A stretch of 64,000 nt of DNA from Streptomyces aidingensis (GCF_900112355.1 NZ_FOLM01000003.1:68274-132273); one strand, 5' to 3'. Positions 54,724 through 63,895 are shown, counted from the stretch's first letter. Translations and numbers: made by a program. The notes: a model not told the origin generated them from the sequence alone.

Positions 54724-55644
54724 TCAACCGGTGCGCAGGGCCTGCCAGACGGCCGCGCCCTGTGCCGGATCGGCGGGCAGTGCCAGGGTGTTCATCCGCT
54801 CGGTGCCGCCGGTGCCGAGTTCCCGCACAAAGGCCAGCAGTCCGGTGAGGGAGGCCAGTTCGGCGTCGGTGGTGAGCGCGCCGGCCGCCGCGTCGGCGAC
54901 CCGGTAGAGCTTCGCCGGGCTGGACAGCACGCCCTGCCGCTGCACTTCGCCCAGCAGCCGCAGCAACTCCCGCTGCTGCGGCTCCAGCTCGGCGGCCGGC
55001 CCGCCTCCGCCGCCGTCCGGCGGCGAGGCCGGGACGTCCAGGGCGGCGGCCAGTTCGCCGATCCCGGCGAAGTCCACCTCGATGTAGTGGTCCATGCGGA
55101 TGCCGGACAGCTCCTCCACGGCCCGCACCAGGCAGCTCGGCCCGCCCTCGCCGTGCAGCGCGGCCAGCGGAGCCGTCCGGGGCTCCGCGTCGCCGCCGGA
55201 GTCCGCCCCGCCGCCGGCGCAGGGCGGGGCGGCCACCCGCAGCGCGGGCGGGAGATTGACCGCCGTGGGCGGCGTTCCGTCCTCCGGCAGGCGCAGCACC
55301 ATGGTGGAGAACGCGTCCTGCTCCGGCTCGGGCCGCGGCTCCGTATCCGGCTCCGGACGCCCGTCGTTCTCCGCGTCCGCCGGACCGGGGGCGGCGCGTG
55401 AGTCGGTGCCCACCACCAGCAGGGTGCTGGCCTTGCCGGGCTCCGGCTCCGGCCGGGCGGTGCCCAGCTCCGCCTCGATGTCCACGCTGTCCAGGCTGGC
55501 GTCCAGCCGGTGGTAGAGCCAGCTGCCCAGCCCGGCCGTGAACAGCACCACCCCGGCCACGGTCCACAGCACGATCCGGCGGATGCGGCGGGCGCGGCCG
55601 GCGCGGCCGAGGGGACGCAGCGGCGGGCGCTCGCGATGCGGCAT
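54724..55644 (-). CDS. Divergent LytR-CpsA-Psr (LCP) family protein
   Basis: A 306-aa membrane-anchored protein: basic N-terminus, one membrane segment at about residues 23-45, then an extracellular LCP-like domain ('STLLVVGTDSRAA', 'DAFSTMVLRLPEDG', 'IRMDHYIEVDFAGIGELAAAL'). LCP enzymes attach teichoic acids or other polymers to peptidoglycan. Where active members have 'S-[IL]-P-R-D' this one has 'VNLPPALRV', and the usual downstream Arg-rich region is replaced by a Gly-rich loop, so catalysis may be lost. Separate from the peptide operon by 100 bp and on the same strand. Confidence 0.75.
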   Translation of the reverse strand: MPHRERPPLRPLGRAGRARRIRRIVLWTVAGVVLFTAGLGSWLYHRLDASLDSVDIEAELGTARPEPEPGKASTLLVVGTDSRAAPGPADAENDGRPEPDTEPRPEPEQDAFSTMVLRLPEDGTPPTAVNLPPALRVAAPPCAGGGADSGGDAEPRTAPLAALHGEGGPSCLVRAVEELSGIRMDHYIEVDFAGIGELAAALDVPASPPDGGGGGPAAELEPQQRELLRLLGEVQRQGVLSSPAKLYRVADAAAGALTTDAELASLTGLLAFVRELGTGGTERMNTLALPADPAQGAAVWQALRTG

Positions 55645-55850
55645 CGGTTCCGGCTCCCTTGGGCAGATGATCATGTTCAGCGGAACAGCGAGAACAGCAG
55701 GAACAGCAAGAAGGAGTGAGAACCGATGGTATGTCCGTAATGGCCGAGGTGTCAGTGCGCCACGGCTGTGACGGGCGTTACGGCGCGCACGGAGCCCCCG
55801 GAAGGTCGCCGGAAGATCCCCGGGTACCAGTGCCGCGGAGCACGGAAACG

Positions 55851-55884
55851 GGGCCCGTCCGCCGCTGTCGCGGCGGACGGGCCC
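55851..55884 (-). terminator. Terminator after fadB
   Basis: GGGCCCGTCCGCCGC pairs perfectly with GCGGCGGACGGGCCC around a TGTC tetraloop, 24 bp past the fadB stop. Confidence 0.85.
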
Positions 55885-55907
55885 GTGAGCGGGTCCTGTC
55901 CGCGGGA

Positions 55908-58040
55908 TCAGGACCCGGGAACGCTCGCCACACCCCGGGGCAGGAAGCGGGCGCCGACCGCCCGCTCGGAGATTCCCTCCCGGTCCAGATACGGCGTGAT
56001 GCCGCCCAGGTGGAACGGCCATCCCGCGCCGGTGATCAGGCACAGGTCGATGTCCTGCGCCTCGGCCACCACGCCCTCGCGCAGCATCAGCCCGATCTCC
56101 TCGGCGATCGCGGTCAGCGCCCGGTCCCGCACCTGCTCCTCGCTGAGCACCGTGTCGCCGGTCTCGAACAGGGCCGCGACCTCCGGGTCCAGCTCGGGCT
56201 TGCCCGAGTCGTGCACATAGAAGGCCTTCTTGCCCGCCTTGACCACCCGGTCCAGGTTCGCGGAGACCGCGAACCGCTCCGGGAAGGCGGCGTGCAGGGT
56301 GCCGCCGACATGATGCGCCACGGCCGGGCCGACCAGTTCGAGCAGCTCGATCGGGGTCATCGGCAGGCCCAGCGGCGCCAGCGCCCGGTCCGCCACCTCC
56401 ACCGGCGTGCCCTCGTCGATGGAGCGCAGCACCTCGCCCATGAAGCGGGTCAGGATGCGGTTGACCACGAACGCCGGGGCGTCCTTGACCAGCACCGCGG
56501 TCTTCTTCAGCTGCTTGGCCACGGCGAAGGCGGTGGCCAGCGAGGCGTCGTCGGTGCGCTCCGCCCGCACCACCTCCAGCAGCGGCAGGACCGCGACCGG
56601 GTTGAAGAAGTGGAAGCCCACCACCCGCTCCGGGTGGCGCAGCTTCGAGGCCATCTCGGTGACCGACAGCGAGGAGGTGTTGGTCGCCAGAATGGCGTGC
56701 TCCGGCACCACCGCCTCCAGCTCGGCGAACACCTGCTGCTTGACGCCCATCTCCTCGAACACCGCCTCGATCACGAAGTCGGCGTCCGAGAACGCGGCGG
56801 CCTTGTCCAGCTCACCGGTGACCAGGCCCTTGAGCCGGTTCGCCTGATCCTGCTTGATCCGGCCCTTGAGCAGCAGAAAGTCGATCTGCTCGTGCACCCA
56901 GGACACGCCGGAGTCCACGCGCTCCTGGTCGATGTCGGTGAGCACCACCGGCACCTGGAGGCGGCGCGCGAACAGCAGCGCGAGCTGCGAGGCCATCAGC
57001 CCGGCGCCGACCACACCCACCTTGGTCACCGGCCGGGCCAGCGACTTGTCCGGTGCGCCGGCCGGCCGCTTGGCCCGCTTCTGCACCAGGTTGAAGGCGT
57101 AGATGCCGCTGCGCAGCTCCTCGCCCATGACCAGATCGGCCAGCGCCCGGTCCTCGGCGTCGAAGGCGTCCCGCAGGTCGCCGTTCTTGGCCTGGGCGAT
57201 GATGTCCAGCGCCCGGTAGGCGGCCGGGGCCGCGCCGTGCACCTTGGAGTCGGCGAACGCCCGGCCGCGCTCCACCGCCAGATCCCAGGCCTCGCCGCGG
57301 TCCGGCTCCGGCCGGGCCACCTCGATCTCGCCGCGCAGCACGGCCGAGGTCCAGCTCAGCGACTGCTCCAGGAAGTCGGCCGCGTCGAAGACGGCGTCCG
57401 CGATGCCCAGCTCGTACACCTGCGGGCCCTTGAGCATCCGGTTCTGGCTGAGCGCGTTCTCCACGATCACCTGTACGGCGCGGTCGGCACCGATCAGATT
57501 GGGCAGCAGCGCGCAGCCGCCCCAGCCGGGGACCAGGCCCAGGAAGACCTCGGGCAGGGCGAAGGCCGGAAGCTGCCGGGCGACGGTCCGGTAGGTGCAG
57601 TGCAGACCGGCCTCGACGCCGCCGCCCATGGCAGCGCCGTTGTAGTAGGCGAAGGTCGGCACGCCCAGATTGGCCAGCCGCCGGAAGACGTCGTGCCCGC
57701 CCCTGCCGATGGCCAGCGCCTGGTCCCGGGTCTTCAGCAGCGCCATGCCCTTGAGGTCGGCGCCCACCACGAAGACGAACGGCTTGCCGGTCAGGCCCAC
57801 GCCGGTGATCTCACCGGCCTCGGCCTCGGCCGCCACCTGGTCCAGGGCCCGGTCCAGATTGGCCAGCGACTGCGGGCCGAAGGTGGTCGGCTTGGTGTGG
57901 TCCAGGCCGTTGTCCAGGGTGATCAGGGCGAACCGTCCGCCGCCCTGCGGCAGCTCCAGATGACGGACGTGCGCGGTGGTGACCACCTCGTCGGGGAACA
58001 GCTCGGCCGCCCCCTTGAGAAGCTCTGCGGTGCTGCTCAC
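55908..58040 (-). CDS. fadB: Fatty-acid oxidation multifunctional protein (enoyl-CoA hydratase/3-hydroxyacyl-CoA dehydrogenase)
   Basis: A 710-aa beta-oxidation enzyme. The N-terminal crotonase domain (residues ~15-250: 'VFVVGADLKGMALL', 'YYNGAAMGGGVEAGLHC', 'LPEVFLGLVPGWGG') hydrates enoyl-CoA. The central Rossmann domain ('KVGVVGAGLMASQLALLFAR') binds NAD+, and the C-terminal 3HCDH domains ('VVGFHFFNPVAVLPLLEVVR', 'DAPAFVVNRILTRFMGE') oxidise the 3-hydroxyacyl-CoA. Starts at a GTG that overlaps the thiolase stop (GTGA), so the two subunits are translated together. Confidence 0.93.
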   Translation of the reverse strand: MSSTAELLKGAAELFPDEVVTTAHVRHLELPQGGGRFALITLDNGLDHTKPTTFGPQSLANLDRALDQVAAEAEAGEITGVGLTGKPFVFVVGADLKGMALLKTRDQALAIGRGGHDVFRRLANLGVPTFAYYNGAAMGGGVEAGLHCTYRTVARQLPAFALPEVFLGLVPGWGGCALLPNLIGADRAVQVIVENALSQNRMLKGPQVYELGIADAVFDAADFLEQSLSWTSAVLRGEIEVARPEPDRGEAWDLAVERGRAFADSKVHGAAPAAYRALDIIAQAKNGDLRDAFDAEDRALADLVMGEELRSGIYAFNLVQKRAKRPAGAPDKSLARPVTKVGVVGAGLMASQLALLFARRLQVPVVLTDIDQERVDSGVSWVHEQIDFLLLKGRIKQDQANRLKGLVTGELDKAAAFSDADFVIEAVFEEMGVKQQVFAELEAVVPEHAILATNTSSLSVTEMASKLRHPERVVGFHFFNPVAVLPLLEVVRAERTDDASLATAFAVAKQLKKTAVLVKDAPAFVVNRILTRFMGEVLRSIDEGTPVEVADRALAPLGLPMTPIELLELVGPAVAHHVGGTLHAAFPERFAVSANLDRVVKAGKKAFYVHDSGKPELDPEVAALFETGDTVLSEEQVRDRALTAIAEEIGLMLREGVVAEAQDIDLCLITGAGWPFHLGGITPYLDREGISERAVGARFLPRGVASVPGS

Positions 58041-59251
58041 TTGCCCTCCCAGTGCGGGTTCTCCCAGATGACGGTCCCGCCCATGCCGAAGCCCACGCAC
58101 ATGGTGGTCAGGCCGTAGCGGACGTGCGGCTGCTCCTCGAACTGGCGGGCGAGCTGGGTCATCAGCCGCACGCCGGAGGAGGCCAGCGGATGCCCGAAGG
58201 CGATGGCACCGCCGTACTGGTTGACCCTGGGGTCGTCGTCGGCGATGCCGTAGTGGTCCAGCAGGGAGAGCACCTGGACGGCGAACGCCTCGTTGATCTC
58301 CAGCAGACCGATGTCCTCCATGGCCAGCCCGGCCTGGGCCAGGGCCTTCTCGGTGGACGGGATCGGGCCGACGCCCATCACCTCCGGCTCCACCCCCGCG
58401 AAGGCGTAGGCGACCAGCCGCATCTTCACCGGCAGGCCCAGCTCGCGGGCGGTCTCCTCGGCGGCGATGACCGAGGCGGTGGCGCCGTCGTTCAGGCCCG
58501 CCGCGTTGCCCGCGGTCACCCGGCCATGGGTGCGGAACGGGGTCTTCAGCCCGGCGAGCTGTGCCACGGTGGTGCCCGGCCGCATCGGCTCGTCCGCGGT
58601 GGCCAGCCCCCAGCCGGTCTCGCCGCCCTCCTCCGAGGTGCGGCGGACGGCGATCGGCACCAGATCCGGCTGGATCTTGTGGTCCGCGTACGCCTTGGCG
58701 GCCTTCTCCTGGCTGCGCGCCGCGTACTCGTCGGCACGCGCCCGGGTGAGCCGCGGGAAGCGGTCGTGCAGGTTCTCCGCGGTCATGCCCATGAACATGG
58801 CCGACTCGTCGACCAGCTTCTCGGAGACGAAGCGCGGATTGGGGTCCACGCCCTCGCCCATCGGGTGGCGGCCCATGTGCTCCACACCGCCCGCCACGGC
58901 GATGTCGGCGGAGCCGAAGGCGATGGCACCGGCGGTGGTGGTCACGGCGGTCATGGCGCCGGCGCACATCCGGTCGATGGCGTAGCCGGGCGTGGTGGCG
59001 GGCAGCCCTGCCAGCAGGGCGGCGGTGCGGCCGATGGTCAGTCCCTGGTCGCCGATCTGGGTGGTGGCGGCGATCGCCACCTCCTCGACCCGCTCGGGCG
59101 GCAGGCCCGGATTGCGGCGCAGCAGCTCGCGGATGCACTTGACGACCAGGTCGTCGGCGCGGGTTTCGTGGTACATGCCCTTCGGGCCCGCTTTTCCGAA
59201 CGGGGTGCGGACGCCGTCCACGAAGACGACGTCCCTGACGGTACGAGGCAC
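58037..59251 (-). CDS. fadA: Acetyl-CoA C-acyltransferase (thiolase) of beta-oxidation
   Basis: A 404-aa thiolase that cleaves 3-ketoacyl-CoA to acetyl-CoA. Nucleophile Cys is in 'IDRMCAGAMTAV' (about residue 95). The catalytic His is in 'NQYGGAIAFGHPLASSG' and the second Cys in 'LTTMCVGFGMGG'. Starts at the GTG at 59251 with GGAGGAGAG 8 bp upstream. First gene of the fadA-fadB operon, whose promoter region contains an imperfect palindrome at 59346-59361. Confidence 0.94.
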   Translation of the reverse strand: MPRTVRDVVFVDGVRTPFGKAGPKGMYHETRADDLVVKCIRELLRRNPGLPPERVEEVAIAATTQIGDQGLTIGRTAALLAGLPATTPGYAIDRMCAGAMTAVTTTAGAIAFGSADIAVAGGVEHMGRHPMGEGVDPNPRFVSEKLVDESAMFMGMTAENLHDRFPRLTRARADEYAARSQEKAAKAYADHKIQPDLVPIAVRRTSEEGGETGWGLATADEPMRPGTTVAQLAGLKTPFRTHGRVTAGNAAGLNDGATASVIAAEETARELGLPVKMRLVAYAFAGVEPEVMGVGPIPSTEKALAQAGLAMEDIGLLEINEAFAVQVLSLLDHYGIADDDPRVNQYGGAIAFGHPLASSGVRLMTQLARQFEEQPHVRYGLTTMCVGFGMGGTVIWENPHWEGK

Positions 59252-59345
59252 GATGGCTCTCCTCCAGATGCGCGGCGTTGCGCCGGATGGTGCGCTGGTC
59301 CCTGCGATGCTCCGGGCGCCGGGAAGCGGTCCGGCCCACTCTCAT

Positions 59346-59361
59346 GCTACTAGTGAGTAAC
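59346..59361 (-). promoter_or_regulatory. Operator-like palindrome upstream of fadA
   Basis: GCTACTAGTGAGTAAC has arms GCTACT/AGTAAC (one mismatch) around AGTG, 95 bp before the fadA start in a locally A+T-rich patch. Its TTACT-type arms resemble TetR/FadR-type sites controlling fatty-acid oxidation in actinomycetes; the regulator is not in the window. Confidence 0.4.
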
Positions 59362-59536
59362 ACGCTGGCAAGGGCGGCCCCCGCACGATGCGGCGCGGGT
59401 CACACGGGGGGCCGCCCGGGCCGCAGCGCTCCGGCCGTCCCGGCCGTTCCGTCTCCGCGGTGCGGGCGGACGGCGGCGCACCGAGGGGCTGCCCGCGGGG
59501 CACGGGGACGAAACCGGCGGTCCGGGCGAAGCGATG

Positions 59537-60799
59537 TCAGGCGGCGGTGGCCAGGGCGTGGGCCAGCAGCGGCACGGTCTGCTCGATCTGCCACTCCCGG
59601 GCCCCCAGGCGGCGCAGCGCGCGGGTGACGGCCTCCTCGGTCGGCTCGGCCGGCGGCTCCCAGCACAGCCGGCGCACGGTGTCCGGCGTCAGCAGATTCT
59701 CCTGCGGCAGATTCAGCCGCTCGGCGTGGGCGGTCACCGCCGCCCGGGCCGCCGAGAGCCGGGCCGCGGCCACCGGGTCCTTGTCCGCCCAGGAGCGGGG
59801 CGGGGGCGGGCCGGAGGAGTTCTGCCCCGGCTGCGGCAGCTCGGACTCCGGCAGCCGCCGGGCCCGGTCCACCGCGGACAGCCACTGCATCAGCTGGCGG
59901 CGGCTCATCCGGTGCCCGAAACCGGGCAGCCCGGCCAGCGCCCGGACGTCCACCGGCATGGCCTGGGCGGCGGCCACGATCGCCGCGTCCGGCAGCACCT
60001 TGCCGGGGGACAGATCGCGGCGGCGGGCGATCTCGTCCCGCACCTGCCACAGCTCGCGCACCGCGGCGATCTGCCGGCGGCGGCGCACCTTGTGCATGCC
60101 CGAGGTGCGCCGCCAGGGGTCCTTGCGGGGCTCGGGCGGCGGGGCGGCGACGATGGCCGCGAACTCCTGCCGGGCCCAGTCCAGCTTGCCCTGCCGGCCG
60201 AGCTCCCGCTCCAGCGCGTCCCGCAGGTCGATCAGCAGTTCCACATCGAGCGCGGCATAGCGCAGCCAGGGCTCGGGCAGCGGGCGGGTGGACCAGTCCA
60301 CCGCCGAGTGGCCCTTTTCCAGCGCGTAACCCAGCAGGGTCTCCACCATGACGCCGAGCCCCACCCGGGAGAAACCGGCCAGCCGGGCGGCCAGTTCGGT
60401 GTCGAACAGCCGGGTCGGAACCATGCCTATGTCCCGCAGGCAGGGCAGATCCTGGGTGGCGGCGTGCAGCACCCACTCGGTGCCGGCCAGTACCCGGCCC
60501 AGCGCGGAAAGATCGGGACAGCCCACCGGGTCGATCAGGGCGGTGCCGGCGCCCGCGCGGCGGAGCTGGACCAGGTAGGCCCGCTGGCCGTACCGGTAGC
60601 CGGAGGCCCGCTCGGCGTCCACCGCCACCGGGCCGGAACCGGCGGTGAAGGCGGCGACCAGCTCGCCGAGCGCCGTGTCGTCGGCGGTGACCGCGGGCAT
60701 CGGCTCGCGCGGCGCGAGCAGCGGGACGGGAGCCGGGCCGGTGGACTGCGCAGCGGTGGTCGACGGGGAGGCGGCGGCGGTCTGCTGGGCGTCGGTCAC
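59537..60799 (-). CDS. rnd: Ribonuclease D family protein (DEDD 3'-5' exonuclease with HRDC domain)
   Basis: A 420-aa RNA-trimming enzyme. The DEDD exonuclease core has 'GPVAVDAERASGYRYG' (DxE), 'EWVLHAATQDLPCLRDIG' (D) and 'YAALDVELLIDLRDAL' (YxxxD), and is followed by an HRDC domain (about residues 225-305). The start is the GTG at 60799; no clear ribosome-binding site precedes it, so leaderless translation or a downstream start is possible. The first 35 residues are low-complexity. RNase D trims tRNA and other stable RNA 3' ends. Confidence 0.9.
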   Translation of the reverse strand: MTDAQQTAAASPSTTAAQSTGPAPVPLLAPREPMPAVTADDTALGELVAAFTAGSGPVAVDAERASGYRYGQRAYLVQLRRAGAGTALIDPVGCPDLSALGRVLAGTEWVLHAATQDLPCLRDIGMVPTRLFDTELAARLAGFSRVGLGVMVETLLGYALEKGHSAVDWSTRPLPEPWLRYAALDVELLIDLRDALERELGRQGKLDWARQEFAAIVAAPPPEPRKDPWRRTSGMHKVRRRRQIAAVRELWQVRDEIARRRDLSPGKVLPDAAIVAAAQAMPVDVRALAGLPGFGHRMSRRQLMQWLSAVDRARRLPESELPQPGQNSSGPPPPRSWADKDPVAAARLSAARAAVTAHAERLNLPQENLLTPDTVRRLCWEPPAEPTEEAVTRALRRLGAREWQIEQTVPLLAHALATAA

Positions 60800-60865
60800 C
60801 CGTCAAGGGTAACTGTGTGCGCAGGGTGTATACGGCGCATGGCGGATTGTCGACGATTCCCCCTA

Positions 60866-60916
60866 CAGGGAGTGTCCCGTGCGGTGCGCCTCGCGCACCG
60901 CACGGGACACTCCCTG
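60866..60916 (-). terminator. Very strong terminator between the response regulator and rnd
   Basis: A perfect 23-bp stem (arms 60866-60888 and 60894-60916, beginning CAGGGAGTGTCC) with a 5-nt loop. It lies 93 bp past the stop of the response regulator and upstream of rnd, isolating the two. Confidence 0.92.
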
Positions 60917-60950
60917 GCGCCGGCCGTGCCGGCGGAACCCGGCGGACAAC

Positions 60951-61020
60951 GGTGAATGTCGGTGAATGTCAGTGGATCTCAGTGAAGCTCGGTGAAGCTC
61001 GGTGAAGCTCAGTGGATGAT
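60951..61020. repeat. Decamer repeats at the 3' end of the response-regulator gene
   Basis: Seven consecutive 10-bp units, consensus (G/A)GTGAA(G/T)(C/G)TC, occupy 60951-61020: two GGTGAATGTC, two GGTGAAGCTC and AGTGAAGCTC/AGTGGATCTC variants. The last units carry the TGA stop of the response-regulator gene. Confidence 0.9.
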
Positions 61021-61668
61021 GCCGGTGCGCAGGGCGACGGCCACCATGCCCGCCCGGTCGCCGGTGCCCAGCTTGCGGGCGATCCGGGCCAGGTGGCTCT
61101 TCACCGTCAGCGCGGACAGCCCCATGGAGACGCCGATCGCCTTGTTCGACTGGCCCTCCGCCACCAGCCGCAGCACCTCCACCTCCCGCCCGGAGAGCTC
61201 CCGGTATCCCTGGTGCCCCTGCTGCCCGGGGTGGCGGCGGTGCAGCCGGGCCGCCGCGGACCCCATCGCCGCGGCGCCGTGCCGGGTGGGCGGGCCCAGG
61301 TTGGTGCGGGTGCCGGTGACCACATAGCCCTTGACGCCGCCCGCCAGGGCGTTGCGCACGGCGCCGATGTCGTCCGCGGCGGACAGGGCCAGGCCGTTCG
61401 GCCAGCCCGCGGCACGGGTCTCGGACAGCAGGCTCAGCCCCGAGCCGTCGGGCAGATGGACTTCGGCGACGCAGATGTCACGGGGGCTGGCGACTCGGGG
61501 ACGGGCCTCCGCGACCGAGGACGCCTCGATCACGTCACGCACACCGAGGGCCCACAGGTGGCGGGTCACGCTGGAACGGACCCGGGGGTCGGCGACGACC
61601 ACCATGGCCGTGGGCTTGCTCGGGCGGTAGGCCACCAGGCTTGTTGGGTGCTCAAGAAGAACAGACAC
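61009..61668 (-). CDS. Atypical LuxR-type response regulator
   Basis: A 219-aa regulator: receiver-like domain (about residues 20-125) and a C-terminal LuxR HTH (about 155-215: 'LSGREVEVLRLVAEGQSNKA', 'TVKSHLARIARKLGTGDRA'). The receiver is degenerate: the phosphoacceptor Asp is replaced by Glu in 'ICVAEVHLPDGSGL' and the acidic pair becomes 'VADPRV', though the conserved Lys in 'GGVKGYV' remains. It is therefore probably controlled without phosphorylation. Starts at the GTG at 61668 with GGGAGG upstream. No histidine kinase is adjacent. Confidence 0.87.
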   Translation of the reverse strand: MSVLLEHPTSLVAYRPSKPTAMVVVADPRVRSSVTRHLWALGVRDVIEASSVAEARPRVASPRDICVAEVHLPDGSGLSLLSETRAAGWPNGLALSAADDIGAVRNALAGGVKGYVVTGTRTNLGPPTRHGAAAMGSAAARLHRRHPGQQGHQGYRELSGREVEVLRLVAEGQSNKAIGVSMGLSALTVKSHLARIARKLGTGDRAGMVAVALRTGIIH

Positions 61669-61973
61669 CGGGCCTCCCGGGGGTGGGGGTGGGGACGGAA
61701 GCGACTCCTCAGCAGGAGTCGGTGCGTTCCGGATGAACCGGATGCATGGGTCATAGAGTCCTTCGGCAGGAACCCCGGGCGGCTTTAGGGAAAGATCACG
61801 AACCGGTGATGTCCCTTCTGCGGTGCGACGGCCGCCGCGCGCCGTCCGGGGGCGTGCTTTCGGCGCATTGCGGCACGTGGGGGCGCGTATGACATCTTCT
61901 TTCGCGCCCCCGGTGCGCTCCCCGGTCCCCGCCTCGCATCACCCGAACAGGCCGCGGCGTGGCGTCGGGAAGG
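61669..61973. other. 305-bp gap between the response regulator and the DUF3000 gene
   Basis: The promoter of the response regulator should lie here. No gene or convincing repeat was found. Confidence 0.4.
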
Positions 61974-62645
61974 TCAGGCTCCCGGGCCGCGCCGGTGCGG
62001 GAAGACGGCCACCCCCGGGGCGCCGCCGTTCTCCGGCGGCAGCCCCGCACACTGCGCCAGCAGCCCGCACCAGGCCAGCAGATGGCCGCCGAGCTCCGGC
62101 GCCTCCCGCGGGGTCCAGGAGGCCCGCAGTTCCACCTCGGTGCGCGGCGGCCGCTGCGCCAGCGCCCCGAAGGACTGCGAACTGGCCCGGGTCACCGTGC
62201 CGCCGGCCGCCGCCCAGCCCAGCCCGCGGTGCTCCAGCGCCTCCGCCAGCCAGGACCAGGCGACCTCGGGCAGCAGCGGGTCGGCCGCCACCTCGGCCTC
62301 CAGCGCCGCCCGGGCCAGCGTCACCAGCCGGAACTCCCCGCCGCCCCAGCCGTGATCGCTCTCCGGGTTGTGCAGCAGCACGAACCGGCCGTCCGCCAGC
62401 TCCTCGTCCTCCTCCTCGTCCCCGGGACCGCCGCCCGCGGCCGGACCGGGTGCGACCGTGGCATGCAGGGCGAACGCGTACGGGGCCAGCCTCCGCGGCG
62501 CAGGGGTGGTGCTGAGCACCACCTCGCCGCGGGGACGCACCGAGGTCAGCGCGGCGACCGCCGCCCGGAAGGCGAACGGGACGCCGTCGCCGGGGTGTCT
62601 CATGGGCTCCGGACCCTCCGCCCTGGGTACGTGCGCGGTTGCCAT
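61974..62645 (-). CDS. DUF3000 family protein
   Basis: A 223-aa protein of the actinobacterial DUF3000 family: 'PFAFRAAVAALTSVRPRGEV', 'RLAPYAFALHATV', 'GRFVLLHNPESDHGWGGGEF', 'RLVTLARAALEAEVAADPLL' and the C-terminal 'ELGGHLLAWCGLLAQCAGLP'. Function unknown. It is transcribed away from hemE, its usual neighbour, from a 110-bp shared promoter region. An acidic insert ('GDEEEDEELAD') interrupts the middle. Confidence 0.88.
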   Translation of the reverse strand: MATAHVPRAEGPEPMRHPGDGVPFAFRAAVAALTSVRPRGEVVLSTTPAPRRLAPYAFALHATVAPGPAAGGGPGDEEEDEELADGRFVLLHNPESDHGWGGGEFRLVTLARAALEAEVAADPLLPEVAWSWLAEALEHRGLGWAAAGGTVTRASSQSFGALAQRPPRTEVELRASWTPREAPELGGHLLAWCGLLAQCAGLPPENGGAPGVAVFPHRRGPGA

Positions 62646-62755
62646 GGCCGGAACCCTAGGTGGCCGGACAGCCGATCAGGCGGAGCCGCGCCGGGCCTTG
62701 GCGGGAGCGCTCTCCCCGTGCCGCCGCGGTCCCCGGCGCGTGGCAGACTGCCGGG

Positions 62756-63817
62756 GTGAGCGATCTCCGTGACAGCAGGCCCCGCACCGCCGTGACCGAC
62801 TCCCCGTTCCTGCGGGCGTGCCGCCGGGAGCCCGTGCCGCACACCCCGGTCTGGTTCATGCGGCAGGCCGGCCGCTCGCTCCCGGAGTACCGGCGGGTGC
62901 GGCAGGGCACCGGCATGCTGGAGTCCTGCATGCGGCCCGACCTGGTCACCGAGATCACCCTCCAGCCGGTGCGCCGGCACGGCGTGGACGCGGCGATCTA
63001 CTTCAGCGACATCGTGGTCCCGCTCAAGGCCATCGGCGTCGACCTGGACATCCGGCCCGGGGTGGGGCCGGTGGTGGAGCGGCCCTTCCGCTCCCGCGCC
63101 GATCTGGACCGGCTGCGCCCGCTGGACCCGGACGACGTCAAGTACGTCACCGAGGCCATCGGCATGCTCACCGCGGAACTCGGCGCCACGCCGCTGATCG
63201 GCTTCGCGGGCGCGCCCTTCACCCTGGCCAGCTATCTGGTCGAGGGCGGGCCGTCCAGGAACCACGAGCACACCAAGGCGCTGATGTACGGCGACCCGGA
63301 GCTGTGGGAGGCGCTGCTGGACCGGCTGGCCGTGCTCACCGCGGGCTTCCTGACCGTGCAGATCGAGGCCGGTGCCTCGGCCGTGCAGCTCTTCGACTCC
63401 TGGGTCGGCGCGCTCTCCCCGGCGGACTACCGGGACCGGGTGCTGCCCGCCTCCGCCAAGGTCTTCCGGGCGGTGGCGCAGTACGGAGTGCCGCGCATCC
63501 ACTTCGGGGTGGGCACCGGGGAACTGCTCGGGCTGCTCGGCGAGGCCGGGGCCGATGTGGTGGGGGTGGACTGGCGGGTGCCGCTGGACGAGGCGGCCCG
63601 CCGGGTCGGACCGGGCAAGGCGCTCCAGGGCAACCTCGACCCGGCCGTGCTGTTCGCTCCGCGCGAGGCGGTGGAGGCCCAGGCGGGGCGGGTGCTGGCG
63701 GCGGCCGGGGAGCTGCCCGGCCACATCTTCAACCTGGGCCACGGAGTCCTTCCCGAGACCGACCCCGAGGCGCTCACCCGCCTCGTCGCCTACGTCCACG
63801 AGAACACCGCCCGCTGA
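62756..63817 (+). CDS. hemE: Uroporphyrinogen decarboxylase
   Basis: A 353-aa cytoplasmic enzyme that removes four carboxyl groups from uroporphyrinogen III to give coproporphyrinogen III in heme synthesis. Signature '[19 protein letters not shown]' (about residues 31-49), catalytic Asp in '[12 protein letters not shown]', and '[17 protein letters not shown]' and '[12 protein letters not shown]' are conserved. The GTG at 62756 gives the normal length. It is divergent from the DUF3000 gene and ended by a GC hairpin. Confidence 0.96.
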   Translation: MSDLRDSRPRTAVTDSPFLRACRREPVPHTPVWFMRQAGRSLPEYRRVRQGTGMLESCMRPDLVTEITLQPVRRHGVDAAIYFSDIVVPLKAIGVDLDIRPGVGPVVERPFRSRADLDRLRPLDPDDVKYVTEAIGMLTAELGATPLIGFAGAPFTLASYLVEGGPSRNHEHTKALMYGDPELWEALLDRLAVLTAGFLTVQIEAGASAVQLFDSWVGALSPADYRDRVLPASAKVFRAVAQYGVPRIHFGVGTGELLGLLGEAGADVVGVDWRVPLDEAARRVGPGKALQGNLDPAVLFAPREAVEAQAGRVLAAAGELPGHIFNLGHGVLPETDPEALTRLVAYVHENTAR

Positions 63818-63831
63818 ACGCCGGAACGCCC

Positions 63832-63865
63832 CCGGGCCGGGCAGCGGCACCGCCGCCCGGCCCGG
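63832..63865 (+). terminator. hemE terminator
   Basis: CCGGGCCGGGC and GCCCGGCCCGG form an 11-bp stem, 15 bp past the hemE stop. Confidence 0.7.
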
Positions 63866-63895
63866 CGGCCTTCCCGATCAGTCCCGTCAGTCCCG

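Noticed and set aside
55908..59363. A single 1151-codon frame suggesting a fadB-thiolase fusion
   Set aside because: The upstream part is an out-of-frame reading of the thiolase gene; both genes have their own starts joined by a GTGA overlap.
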